From Novilysobacter_A longmucuonensis (GTDB lineage Bacteria > Pseudomonadota > Gammaproteobacteria > Xanthomonadales > Xanthomonadaceae), in the NCBI RefSeq assembly GCF_046600735.1, contig NZ_JBJMAW010000002.1, forward strand, positions 124,001 through 188,000: a stretch of DNA of 64,000 nt, given 5' to 3'. The first letter of the stretch is position 1, and every line of letters begins with the position of its first letter. This document shows, piece after piece, positions 17,371 to 26,619 of the stretch. A model generated the notes under the pieces. That model saw only the letters and a program-made list of their open reading frames with translations. It ran no database searches and was not told where the DNA came from. The position numbers and the translations under genes were made by a program.

Positions 17371-17931
17371 TTGACTGACTCTGATTCCCGGCCGTCGCCG
17401 AATGAAAACCACCTCCTGATCAACGCCTACACGACGCATCCGGAGTCGCCGCTGCTGTCGGTGTCGCGCCGGATCGCCGACAGCGGCTGCAACCTGGTCG
17501 ATGCCCGCCTGTCCACCGTCGGCCGCGATGTCTCGGTGACCGCGCTGGCGATCGGCTCGTGGGATTCGATCGCCAAGCTCGAGGCGATGCTGGCCCGCCT
17601 GGAGCGCGAGGAAGACCTGAAGCTGAACTGGTACCGGACCGGCGCCAAGCAGGTGCGCTCGGACCTGTTGCCGTACATCGTCGAGGTGGTGGCGGCCGAC
17701 AAGCCGGGCATCGCGTTCCAGCTTGCCGATTTCTTCGACCGCCAGGGCATCACCATCGAGAGCCTGCACTGCACGCGCTACCGGGCGATGCAGACCGGCG
17801 CGGACATGTTCTCGGCGCAGGTGACGGTCGGCGTGCCGGCGAGCATGCATATCGCCGCGCTGCGCGATGACTTCCTGGAATTCTGCGACCACCTCAACCT
17901 CGACGCGATCATGGATCCGATGAAGTTCTGA
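17371..17931 (+). CDS. gcvR: Glycine cleavage system transcriptional repressor-like ACT protein
   Basis: About 186 residues from a TTG start (decoding as M-T-D-S-D-S-R); an ATG at 17317 in frame would add 18 residues. Two tandem ACT domains are visible: NENHLLINAYTTHPESPLLS...NLVDARLS and YIVEVVAADKPGIAFQLADF...ITIESLH. GcvR-type proteins bind GcvA and glycine rather than DNA to modulate the gcv operon. The dapA-divergent gcvR followed by bcp is the same order as in E. coli (dapA-gcvR-bcp), which supports the call. Confidence 0.85.
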   Translation: MTDSDSRPSPNENHLLINAYTTHPESPLLSVSRRIADSGCNLVDARLSTVGRDVSVTALAIGSWDSIAKLEAMLARLEREEDLKLNWYRTGAKQVRSDLLPYIVEVVAADKPGIAFQLADFFDRQGITIESLHCTRYRAMQTGADMFSAQVTVGVPASMHIAALRDDFLEFCDHLNLDAIMDPMKF

Positions 17932-18005
17932 TGCTGTCCGCCTGGCATTTTCCGGTGAAATGACGACGCAACAGCAGCATTGAAAGCACAGGAGCGAACG
18001 TAAAG

Positions 18006-18524
18006 ATGCTCGACACCGGCGACTCGATCCACGGCAACAACGCGCCCTCCGATCTGCCCCTGGCCCTGTCGAGCGGCGAGACCGCCCGCCTCTGCGATTA
18101 CCGGCATCAGTGGCTGGTGCTGTACTTCTATCCGAAGGACAGCACGCCGGGCTGCACCACCGAAGGGCGGGACTTCAACGCGCTGTTGCCGCAGTTCAGG
18201 CAACTCGACGCCGTGGTGCTCGGCGTGTCGCGTGATTCGCTCAAGTCGCACCAGAACTTCTGCGCCAAACAGGGATTCGCATTCGACCTGGTCAGCGATC
18301 CGGACGAGGCGCTGTGCAATGCCTTCGGCGTCATCAAGGAAAAGAACATGTACGGCCGCAAGGTGATGGGCATCGAGCGCAGTACTTTCCTGATCGACCC
18401 ACAGGGCGTCATCGCCCGGTCATGGCGGCCGGTGAAGGTGCCCGGACACGCGCAGGCCGTGCTGGATGCACTGAGCGGCTTGTCCGGCGCTGCAGGCACG
18501 CCAGGGGCGGCCGCAGCTCAGTGA
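18006..18524 (+). CDS. bcp: Thioredoxin-dependent peroxiredoxin, BCP/PrxQ type
   Basis: 172 residues. It reduces hydroperoxides through a peroxidatic Cys in FYPKDSTPGCTTEGRDF. The usual PrxQ resolving Cys five residues later is absent (Glu-Gly-Arg instead), so it would act as a 1-Cys enzyme or use the distant Cys in NFCAKQGF. GIERSTFLIDPQGVIARSW is the conserved C-terminal block. Its C-terminus is extended by an Ala/Gly-rich tail. It follows gcvR by 74 bp. Confidence 0.92.
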   Translation: MLDTGDSIHGNNAPSDLPLALSSGETARLCDYRHQWLVLYFYPKDSTPGCTTEGRDFNALLPQFRQLDAVVLGVSRDSLKSHQNFCAKQGFAFDLVSDPDEALCNAFGVIKEKNMYGRKVMGIERSTFLIDPQGVIARSWRPVKVPGHAQAVLDALSGLSGAAGTPGAAAAQ

Positions 18525-18662
18525 TCTCCCCGATGTCATCTTTCTCCACCACGCCGCCCCGCGGGTCCGTGGTGGCCTGTCCCTGCCCGGCATACGCCGC
18601 ACTGCCGTAGTTCCACCACCCCACCCGCCCACCGCCCCCGCCCACCGCCACGAGGCATTGGA

Positions 18663-20060
18663 ATGACACGAAGCAAGCGGATCTACGTGCTCGACACCAA
18701 CGTGCTCATGCACGACCCGACCGCGCTGTTCAAGTTCGAGGAGCACGACGTCTACCTGCCGATGCAGGTGATCGAGGAACTCGACAACGGCAAGAAGGGC
18801 ACCTCCGAAGCCAGCCGCAACGCGCGTCAGGTCAGCCGCTTTCTCAACGAACTGGTCGAGGCCGCGGGCACCGAGCGGATCCATTCGGGCATCGCGCTCA
18901 GCCGGCCACAGGGACTGCAGCTGCGCAGCGCGCAGAGCATCGGCTGCCTGCGTTTCCAGACCGACAACTTCGACGCGGGCAAGCGCTTCGGCGCGGTGGT
19001 ACCGGACAACGCGATCCTCGGCGCGATCCTGGCGCTCAAGGAAAGCCAGCCAGACGCGCCGGTGGTGTTCGTCTCCAAGGACATCAACCTGCGGATCAAG
19101 GCCGCGATCGCCGGCATCGCCTCGGAAGACTACGAGAACGACCGCGCGCTCGACGATTTCGACCTGCTCTACACCGGCGCCACTGCGCTGCCGGAGGATT
19201 TCTGGCAGCGCCACGGCAAGGACCTCAAGTCCTGGACCGACAAGGGCCGGACCTATTACGAGATCAGCCGCGCCGATGACGACGAGTGGTATCCCAACCA
19301 GTACCTGTACCTGCCCGGCGACGACGAATCCCAGCTCACTGTCTCCAGGGTCACCGATGCCCGCGTGACGTTGCAGATCGTCGATGATTTCCGCCACAGC
19401 CAGCACGCGGTGTGGGGCATCAATGCACGCAACCGCGAGCAGAACTTCGCGCTCAACGCACTGATGGATCCGGAGATCGATTTCGTCACCCTGCTCGGCA
19501 CCGCCGGCACCGGCAAGACCCTGCTCGCGCTCGCGGCCGGGCTCGCCCAGACCATGGACCAGCAGCGCTATCGGGAGATCATCATGACCCGCGCGACGGT
19601 CAGCGTAGGCGAGGACATCGGCTTCCTGCCCGGCACCGAGGAGGAGAAGATGACGCCGTGGATGGGCGCGCTGACCGACAACCTGGAGGTGCTCACCCAC
19701 AACCAGGAAGGCGGCAGTTGGGGCCGCGCGGCGACCAACGACCTGCTCGCCTCGCGGATCAAGATCCGCTCGCTGAATTTCATGCGCGGGCGCACGTTCC
19801 TGAGCCGCTGGTTGATCCTGGACGAGGCGCAAAACCTCACCCCCAAGCAGATGAAAACGCTGATCACCCGCGCCGGTCCGGGCACCAAGATCGTCTGCCT
19901 GGGCAACGTCGAGCAGATCGATACGCCGTACCTGACCGAGACCACCTCGGGCCTGACCTACGCGGTGGACCGGTTCAAGAACTGGCCGCACAGCGCACAC
20001 GTCACGCTGCGGCGCGGTGAGCGATCGCGCCTGGCCGATTACGCGTCCGAGGTGCTGTAG
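18663..20060 (+). CDS. PIN domain-PhoH ATPase fusion (PhoH2/YlaK type)
   Basis: 465 residues. The N-terminal PIN nuclease domain (about 1-140) starts IYVLDTNVLMHDPTALFKFE and retains acidic residues (EELDNGKKG, DNAILGA). The C-terminal PhoH domain has Walker A LLGTAGTGKTLLALAAG and Walker B LILDEAQNLTPKQMKTLITR. PhoH2-type proteins act as RNA helicase/RNase enzymes in mycobacteria; the role here is inferred only. GTEEEKMTPWMGALTDNLE is typical of the family. A REP pair follows. Confidence 0.93.
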   Translation: MTRSKRIYVLDTNVLMHDPTALFKFEEHDVYLPMQVIEELDNGKKGTSEASRNARQVSRFLNELVEAAGTERIHSGIALSRPQGLQLRSAQSIGCLRFQTDNFDAGKRFGAVVPDNAILGAILALKESQPDAPVVFVSKDINLRIKAAIAGIASEDYENDRALDDFDLLYTGATALPEDFWQRHGKDLKSWTDKGRTYYEISRADDDEWYPNQYLYLPGDDESQLTVSRVTDARVTLQIVDDFRHSQHAVWGINARNREQNFALNALMDPEIDFVTLLGTAGTGKTLLALAAGLAQTMDQQRYREIIMTRATVSVGEDIGFLPGTEEEKMTPWMGALTDNLEVLTHNQEGGSWGRAATNDLLASRIKIRSLNFMRGRTFLSRWLILDEAQNLTPKQMKTLITRAGPGTKIVCLGNVEQIDTPYLTETTSGLTYAVDRFKNWPHSAHVTLRRGERSRLADYASEVL

Positions 20061-20077
20061 CGCCTCATCCTGCATCT

Positions 20078-20147
20078 GTAGGAGCGGCTTCAGCCGCGAT
20101 CGGATCGACCCCAACGATTTTTCGATCGCGGCTGAAGCCGCTCCTAC
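20078..20147. repeat. REP-type inverted repeat pair
   Basis: GTAGGAGCGGCTTCAGCCGC from 20078 and its inverse ending at 20147, with only about 26 bp between the arms. It lies between the phoH-like gene and thiD. Confidence 0.9.
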
Positions 20148-20182
20148 CAAGCAACGCCGTCGAAAGACGCGACAATGCCGTC

Positions 20183-21012
<830 letters not shown>

Positions 21013-21016
<4 letters not shown>

Positions 21017-21864
21017 ACGAGTTGCGCTCACTGGAAATGCCGCTGGAGGCTGCCGACGGCCACGCGTTCACGTTGCTGGCCCGCCTCCCGGAGCAACCGG
21101 TCGCATCGCTGCTGTGGCTGCCAGCGCTGGGCGTGGCCGCGCGGCATTACCTGCCGTTTGCCGAGTCGCTGGCGAAACGCGGCGTCGCGGTGTTCCTGCA
21201 CGAGTGGCGCGGCAACGGCAGCAGCGATCTGCGCCCGTCACGGACCCGGGACTGGGGCTATCGGCAGTTGCTGACGCTCGACCTGCCGACCAGCGAAGCG
21301 GCGATGCTCGACGCATTGCCGGAAGCCGCACCCGGGGCCGCACGCATCATCGGCGGCCACAGCCTGGGCGGCCAACTGGCCTGCTGCCGTCTGGCGCTGG
21401 CGCCCGACACAGCCCGGCGGTTGTGGCTGGTCGCCAGCGGCGCGCCGTACTGGCGCGCGTTTCCGCCGCCGACGCGCTACTGGCTGCCGCTGGTGTACCG
21501 GTTCCTGCCGTGGCTGAGCGATCGCTGCGGCGCGCTGCCCGGCCGCCGGATCGGCTTCGGTGGGGAAGAAGCGCGCAGCCTGATCCACGACTGGGCCGCA
21601 ACCGCGCTGAGCGGGCGCTACGCCACGCCGGATGGCGACCTCGATCTTGATGGTTCGATGTCCCAGCTGGCGCCGGCCGTGCGCGCCGTGGTCCTGGCCG
21701 AAGACTGGCTGGCCCCGGCGTCGTCGCTGCGGTTCCTGCTGTCGAAAATGCCGCGTGCGCGGGTGTCGACGGTCGAGCTGGATGCGCAGGCGCTGGGCGT
21801 GTCGGCCGATCACTTCGGCTGGATGGCGCAACCCGCGCGTGTGGCCGAAGCATTGCTGGATTGA
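21013..21864 (+). CDS. Alpha/beta hydrolase of unknown substrate
   Basis: 283 residues, coupled to thiD by an ATGA overlap. The nucleophile elbow IIGGHSLGGQLACCRLAL and the oxyanion region LWLPALGVAARHYLPFAESL define the fold; FLHEWRGNGSSDLRPSR is typical of the YcjY/COG4757 subgroup. The terminal catalytic His probably lies in SADHFGWM. No signal peptide is seen, so it is cytoplasmic. The substrate cannot be named from sequence. Confidence 0.88.
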
Positions 21865-21928
21865 ACAGCACCCAGCGCTGTCCCCGTTGCGGCGCCACTG
21901 CCGCATGGCAGGGGCGCGCAGTGCCGGG

Positions 21929-23077
21929 CTAGAACCGGGTGGTGGCTTCTCCGGTGCCTGTTTTCTTGGCACCGCCCACCGGCGCGCGTACTTCGCGGGC
22001 CGGTTCGAGTTCCGGGGGCCGGGAGCGGACCGTGGCCAGGGTCGGCACCAACGGCAGCGAGACCGGGTCGCGATAGCCCTGGGGGTGCTTCGATTGCCAG
22101 CGCCATGCGTCGCGGCACATCGCATCAACGTCCAGTTCGGCGCGCCACCCCAGCAGCTGCTGCGCCAGGGCCGGGTCGGCGTACAGCTCGGCCACGTCGC
22201 CCGGCCGGCGATCGACGATCTCGTAGGGGATCTTGCGCCCCGACGCGCGCTCGAATGCCTGCAGCAACTGCAGCACACTGATGCCGCGGCCGGTGCCAAG
22301 GTTGACGGTGACGTTGCGGTCGGTGCGCTCCAGGCACTCGAGTGCATCGGCGTGCGCGCGCGCCAGGTCGACCACGTGCAGGTAATCGCGCACGCCGGTG
22401 CCGTCGATGGTCGGGTAGTCACCGCCAAAAACCGACAGCTTCCTGCGCCGGCCCACCGCGACCTGGCAGATGTAGGGCATCAGGTTGTTGGGCACGCCCG
22501 CCGGGTCTTCGCCGAGCAGCCCCGAGGCGTGCGCGCCGACCGGGTTGAAATAGCGCAGCGTGGCCGCGCGGAACGCATCATCGGCGCCGCCGACGTCGCT
22601 GATCAGCTGCTCCAGCACCAGCTTGGTCCGGCCATACGGATTGGTGACCTGCAGCCGTGCATCTTCCTGCACCGGCACCCGCTCGGGATCGCCGTACACG
22701 GTTGCCGACGAGCTGAACACCATCCGCCGCACGCCGGCGTCCTGCATCGCCTGCAGCAGCACGATGGTCCCGCTGATGTTGTTGTCGAAGTACTCCAGCG
22801 GACGCCGGCACGAATCACCCACCGCCTTCAAGCCGGCAAAGTGGATCACGGCATCGAAGCAGTGGGTGGCGAAGAGTTCCGAGAGCGCATCGCGGTCGCG
22901 CAGGTCGACGCGGTGGAAATCCACCGGTGCGCCGATGACCCGCGCCAGGTGTCGCAGTGCGCCGGGAGAGCTGTTGACGAGGCTGTCTGCGACCGTGACG
23001 CGATGTCCGCGCTGGGCCAGGACCACACAGGTGTGACTGCCGATATATCCCGCACCGCCGGATACCAGAACTCGCAT
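21929..23077 (-). CDS. galE: UDP-glucose 4-epimerase
   Basis: 382 residues. It interconverts UDP-glucose and UDP-galactose. The NAD site is VLVSGGAGYIGSHTCVVLA. HFAGLKAVGDS, FSSSATVYGDP, and the catalytic Tyr/Lys in NPYGRTKLVLEQL (YxxxK) are intact, followed by TIDGTGVRDYLHVVDLARAH. The protein is about 40 residues longer than usual because of a basic, low-complexity C-terminal tail (PPELEPAREVRAPVGGAKK). It is divergent from the polysaccharide operon and is a likely sugar-nucleotide supplier for it. Confidence 0.93.
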   Translation of the reverse strand: MRVLVSGGAGYIGSHTCVVLAQRGHRVTVADSLVNSSPGALRHLARVIGAPVDFHRVDLRDRDALSELFATHCFDAVIHFAGLKAVGDSCRRPLEYFDNNISGTIVLLQAMQDAGVRRMVFSSSATVYGDPERVPVQEDARLQVTNPYGRTKLVLEQLISDVGGADDAFRAATLRYFNPVGAHASGLLGEDPAGVPNNLMPYICQVAVGRRRKLSVFGGDYPTIDGTGVRDYLHVVDLARAHADALECLERTDRNVTVNLGTGRGISVLQLLQAFERASGRKIPYEIVDRRPGDVAELYADPALAQQLLGWRAELDVDAMCRDAWRWQSKHPQGYRDPVSLPLVPTLATVRSRPPELEPAREVRAPVGGAKKTGTGEATTRF

Positions 23078-23685
23078 TGATCATCCTCAAGGAATTGATG
23101 GTCGGGTTCGGCCGCGGCACCAAGGAGGCCGCGCGGAACACTGCGGTCCGTGTGGACAATCCGTGTGCATCGGCCTGATGGGCGCACTTGCGCAATGCGA
23201 TCGCACAACGTGGCCACACTTGCTTCTGCCAACGCGCTCGATCGCGCACCGCGGCCTCGCCACGGTCAGGAATCTGAACCCTGCATCGGCGGCATGCGCG
23301 GCTGCGTTTCGACTGTCGTCACCACGATTTCACCTACGCCGAGACATCAATGGCGCGTGAAGTTGCAAGTGCGTGGGGGCGAGTCGGGTGTAACCGTTTT
23401 CTTGGCGGATTTCCCCGGCTTCGCTCGAACTCGACCAGCCGGCATTCCGCGGCCCATGCAGCCACACATGTTGTGGCTCGAAGAACGTGTGATGCAGCAA
23501 GGACCGAGCAGCGGTATCGCTCACCCTGTGTGCGCTGTGCCGTGGAGACGGATCAATGCCGATGTCATCGCGACAGCGGCGCGCATAGCAATGGCGGCGT
23601 CTGCGCCGCACGCGGCCTGCCTTCCGGTTTGGCCGGGACCACATGCCTGCTCCGTTCCATTGGGTGGCACCTGGAGATGACCCAC
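23078..23685. other. Long leader between galE and the polysaccharide operon
   Basis: 608 bp without a convincing gene. It should contain the galE promoter and the promoter and untranslated leader of the rightward polysaccharide operon. I could not see a strong -35/-10 pair or a JUMPstart-like sequence, so a regulated or alternative-sigma promoter is possible. A Shine-Dalgarno GGAG at 23673-23676 sits 9 nt before the chosen start at 23686. Confidence 0.5.
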
Positions 23686-24306
23686 ATGAAAAACCTACTC
23701 ACTGTCCTGCTCGCTCTATCGTTGTCTGTCCTTCTCGCCGCCTGCGCCACATCCGGTAGCGCCGGCAATGGTCCGCCACCGGTCGACACCGCGGCAGCCG
23801 AGCCTTACCAGATCGGCGTCGATGATGTCGTCACCGTGTCGGTGTGGCGCAATCCGGAACTCGAAAGCACCGGTCCGGTCCGTCCCGACGGAATGATCTC
23901 GGTGCCGTTGCTCGGCGATGTTTCCGCTGGCGGCCGCACGCCGCCGGAAGTAGCCAAGGACATCGAGGAGCGTCTCTCGACCTACATCCGCGATCCGCAG
24001 GTCGCCGTGATCCTGAGCGAACTGCGCAGCCACGAGTACCTGTCCCGTGTCCGCGTCACCGGCGCGGTGCGACAGCCGGTGTCGATCCCGTACCGTCCCG
24101 GCATGACCGTGCTCGACGCGGTGCTGGCCGCCGGCGGCGTCACCGAGTTCGCCGCAGCGGACCGCTCCAGCCTGTATCGCAAGAACGGCAGCGAAACCGG
24201 CAACTACACGGTGCACTTGGAGCAGATCCTCAACAGCGGTGACCTGTCGACCAACTTCGACGTTGCGCCCGGCGACGTCATCACCGTGGCAGAGCGCGCG
24301 CTGTGA
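23686..24306 (+). CDS. Polysaccharide export lipoprotein (Wza/OPX family)
   Basis: 206 residues from the ATG at 23686; another ATG at 23677 lies too close to the GGAG. The lipobox is SVLLAAC (Cys at about 17). The Poly_export domain (YQIGVDDVVTVSVWRNPELE, RPDGMISVPLLGDV) is followed by one SLBB domain (VRVTGAVRQPVSIPYRPGMTVLDAVLAAGG). At about 200 residues it is the short OPX class found with exosortase-type loci and, unlike E. coli Wza, lacks the C-terminal barrel helix; the nearby beta-barrel protein may supply the pore. First gene of the plus-strand half of the locus, it overlaps the next gene by 4 nt. Confidence 0.92.
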   Translation: MKNLLTVLLALSLSVLLAACATSGSAGNGPPPVDTAAAEPYQIGVDDVVTVSVWRNPELESTGPVRPDGMISVPLLGDVSAGGRTPPEVAKDIEERLSTYIRDPQVAVILSELRSHEYLSRVRVTGAVRQPVSIPYRPGMTVLDAVLAAGGVTEFAAADRSSLYRKNGSETGNYTVHLEQILNSGDLSTNFDVAPGDVITVAERAL

Positions 24307-25853
24307 GTAACCATCTAGTCGAATGGCGGCCGCCGCAGCGGAGCTCTGCGGTGGTCCCCCTACTGCCGATGGCGATGGAGGAAGGTCGCCGGCGCCCGCT
24401 GCTGCTGGCGGTGATGTTCGCAACGATCGCTTTGGCCGCGCTCGTGCTGGGTGCGATGGCGCCGAAGAAGTTCACCTCCTCGAGCACCGTCCGCGTCCAG
24501 GAGAACAACATCATCGAGCCGGTGGCCGAGCGCCGGTCCTCGTCCGGCGCCCCGGTCGACCACGCCGGCATCGCGCGCGAGATCGCCTTCAGCCGCAAGG
24601 TGCTCGATGACGTGCTGGAGGTCGGCGGTTGGACGGCGGCCAATCCCACGCCGCTGGAGCGGGAGAAACTGCGCGACCAGATCATGGCCCGGACCACGAT
24701 CGCCAGTCCGAACATGAATCCCGGCCTGATCAAGATCAGCTACAGCGACGAGGACCCGCAACGTGCCCACCAGGTCACCGAGCGCCTTGCCAACGCGGTG
24801 ATCCAGGAAAACCTGCAAGAGCGCGAACAACTGAGCCGCACGGCGTTCCAGTTCATCGACGAGCAGACCGACCAGTACCACGAGAAGCTCACCGAAGCCG
24901 AGAGCGAACTGGTCGCGTACTACCGGGCCAATCCGGATGCCCTGCCCGGCAGCACCGAGAACTCCGAGCAGCGGATCACCGAGTTGCTGCGCGAGACCGA
25001 CCGGGCCCGCCTGGAGGCGGTCGACCAACAGGCCCAGGCGCAGGCATTGCAGTCGCACCTGGCCAACGTGGGCTCGAACGGGATCGCCGGGGCACGCGCC
25101 TCGCAGATCGGCGCGCGCTTGAGTGAACTGCAGTCCGAACGTGACCGGCTCGGCCTGAACTACACCGACCAGCACCCCGACGTGGTCCGGATCGAGCATC
25201 AGATCCAGGATCTGGAAACCGAGCTGCAGCGCGAACTGGCCTCCCCCAGCCGCAACCCGGTAGCGGCCGTGCAAGCCTCGTCCTCGCCGGTGTACAGCTC
25301 GATCAGCGGTCAACTTGCGCAAGCACGCAGCCGCGGTGCCGCCTCGTCCGCCCGCCTGGCCTTCGGCGAGCAGCTGATGGCGGTGGAACGTGAGCGCAAC
25401 CAGCGGCTGCTGGCCATGGAAGGCGAACTGGCGGAACTGACCCGCACCTTCGAGACCAGCCGCGACATGTACCGCGACCTGCTCGAGCGCCGTGAAAACG
25501 CACGCATGGCGATGTACCTGGATGCCGCACACGGCGACCTGAGCTTTCGCATCCAGGAACCTGCCGAAGTGCCGCTGCAGGCGACCGGACTGCGCCTGAT
25601 GCACATCGGCGCGGCAGGCCTGTTGCTTGCCGTGGCGATACCGCTGGCACTGTTGTTCGCCTGGGTCAGGGCCGATCCACGGGTACGCAGCGCCGCACAG
25701 ATCGAACAGGCCGCCGGTTTGCCGGTGCTGGCCTCGATACCACGCAACATCACCGGGCGCCGGCGTAAACGCTCCAACAAACGCCTGGCCATGGCAGCAG
25801 CACTGACACTGATGGTGCCCGTGGCCTACACGCTCGCTTTGATCCTCAGATAA
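24303..25853 (+). CDS. Polysaccharide chain-length determinant (Wzz/PCP type)
   Basis: 516 residues, GTG start overlapping the upstream stop. A first membrane helix (LLLAVMFATIALAALVLGAM, near residue 35) is followed by a long periplasmic coiled-coil region rich in Glu/Gln (residues 110-420, with LSELQSERDRLGLNYTDQHP in the middle). A second helix (AAGLLLAVAIPLALLFAWV) comes near residue 440 and a third at the extreme C-terminus (MAAALTLMVPVAYTLALIL). It resembles the chain-length determinants found with XrtA/PEP-CTERM loci. No kinase domain is fused; the ATPase is the next gene. Confidence 0.9.
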   Translation: MSNHLVEWRPPQRSSAVVPLLPMAMEEGRRRPLLLAVMFATIALAALVLGAMAPKKFTSSSTVRVQENNIIEPVAERRSSSGAPVDHAGIAREIAFSRKVLDDVLEVGGWTAANPTPLEREKLRDQIMARTTIASPNMNPGLIKISYSDEDPQRAHQVTERLANAVIQENLQEREQLSRTAFQFIDEQTDQYHEKLTEAESELVAYYRANPDALPGSTENSEQRITELLRETDRARLEAVDQQAQAQALQSHLANVGSNGIAGARASQIGARLSELQSERDRLGLNYTDQHPDVVRIEHQIQDLETELQRELASPSRNPVAAVQASSSPVYSSISGQLAQARSRGAASSARLAFGEQLMAVERERNQRLLAMEGELAELTRTFETSRDMYRDLLERRENARMAMYLDAAHGDLSFRIQEPAEVPLQATGLRLMHIGAAGLLLAVAIPLALLFAWVRADPRVRSAAQIEQAAGLPVLASIPRNITGRRRKRSNKRLAMAAALTLMVPVAYTLALILR

Positions 25854-25862
25854 GGCGCACGC

Positions 25863-26609
25863 ATGAACCGACCAGACATGGTTTCGCTGGACCGCGGCGG
25901 CCGCGACAAACAAGCCGTCGCCGACCGCCCGATGGCTCGCGTCGTGGAGACCACATCGCTTACTCCCGCGCAGCGGCAGGACCGTTCCATCATCTGTCGC
26001 ACCGCCTCGTTCCACCCGCAGGTTGATGCGTTCCGCGACCTGCGTACGCGGCTGCTGGCAATCGCCGCGGGCCACAACATCACCACCGTGGTGGCGCCGG
26101 TCAGCCGGGGCAGTGGCGCCAGCTTCGTCGCGCGCAACCTGGCGGCGACCTTCGCGTTCGATGAGGCGCACAGTGCGCTGCTGATCGATTGCGACCTGCA
26201 GCGGCCCTCGCAACACACCACCATGCGCATCGACCCGCAACGCGGGGGGCTGATCGACTATCTCGACGACCCTTCGGCCGACATCGAGGAGATGTTCTAC
26301 GAAACCGGCATCGCGCGGCTGCGGCTGATCCCGGTGGGCGCCACGCCGAGCGTCGATTTCGAATACTTCACCTCGTTCCGGATGCGCTTGCTGATCGACT
26401 CGCTGCGCAACCGTTATCCGGACCGCTACCTGTTCCTGGACAGTCCGCCGGTGCGCGGTGCGCCGGATGCCCGGCTGCTCGCCGACCTCGCCGACATGGT
26501 CGTGCTGGTGGCGGCCTACGGCCACGACACGCCGCAGGCGATTGCGCAGGCGGCGGCCAATTTCGATCCGGAGAAATTCGCCGGCGTGGTCTTCAACGAA
26601 GGCGTGTGA
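25863..26609 (+). CDS. BY-kinase-like ATPase with degenerate P-loop
   Basis: 248 residues. It belongs to the CpsD/BY-kinase family that partners chain-length proteins. Walker A' (SALLIDCDLQRPSQ) and Walker B (YLFLDSPPV) are recognisable, but the P-loop reads APVSRGSGASFVARNL: the essential Lys before Ser/Thr is Ala. The usual Tyr cluster at the C-terminus is also missing (it ends AGVVFNEGV). It may therefore be a non-catalytic regulator, or may use a non-canonical nucleotide site. The position directly after the chain-length gene is the standard one. Confidence 0.85.
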   Translation: MNRPDMVSLDRGGRDKQAVADRPMARVVETTSLTPAQRQDRSIICRTASFHPQVDAFRDLRTRLLAIAAGHNITTVVAPVSRGSGASFVARNLAATFAFDEAHSALLIDCDLQRPSQHTTMRIDPQRGGLIDYLDDPSADIEEMFYETGIARLRLIPVGATPSVDFEYFTSFRMRLLIDSLRNRYPDRYLFLDSPPVRGAPDARLLADLADMVVLVAAYGHDTPQAIAQAAANFDPEKFAGVVFNEGV

Positions 26610-26619
26610 GGCAGACCCT

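Noticed and set aside
23677..23685. ATG at 23677 as start of the export lipoprotein
   Set aside because: It lies one base from the GGAG Shine-Dalgarno; the ATG at 23686 has correct spacing and a cleaner signal peptide.
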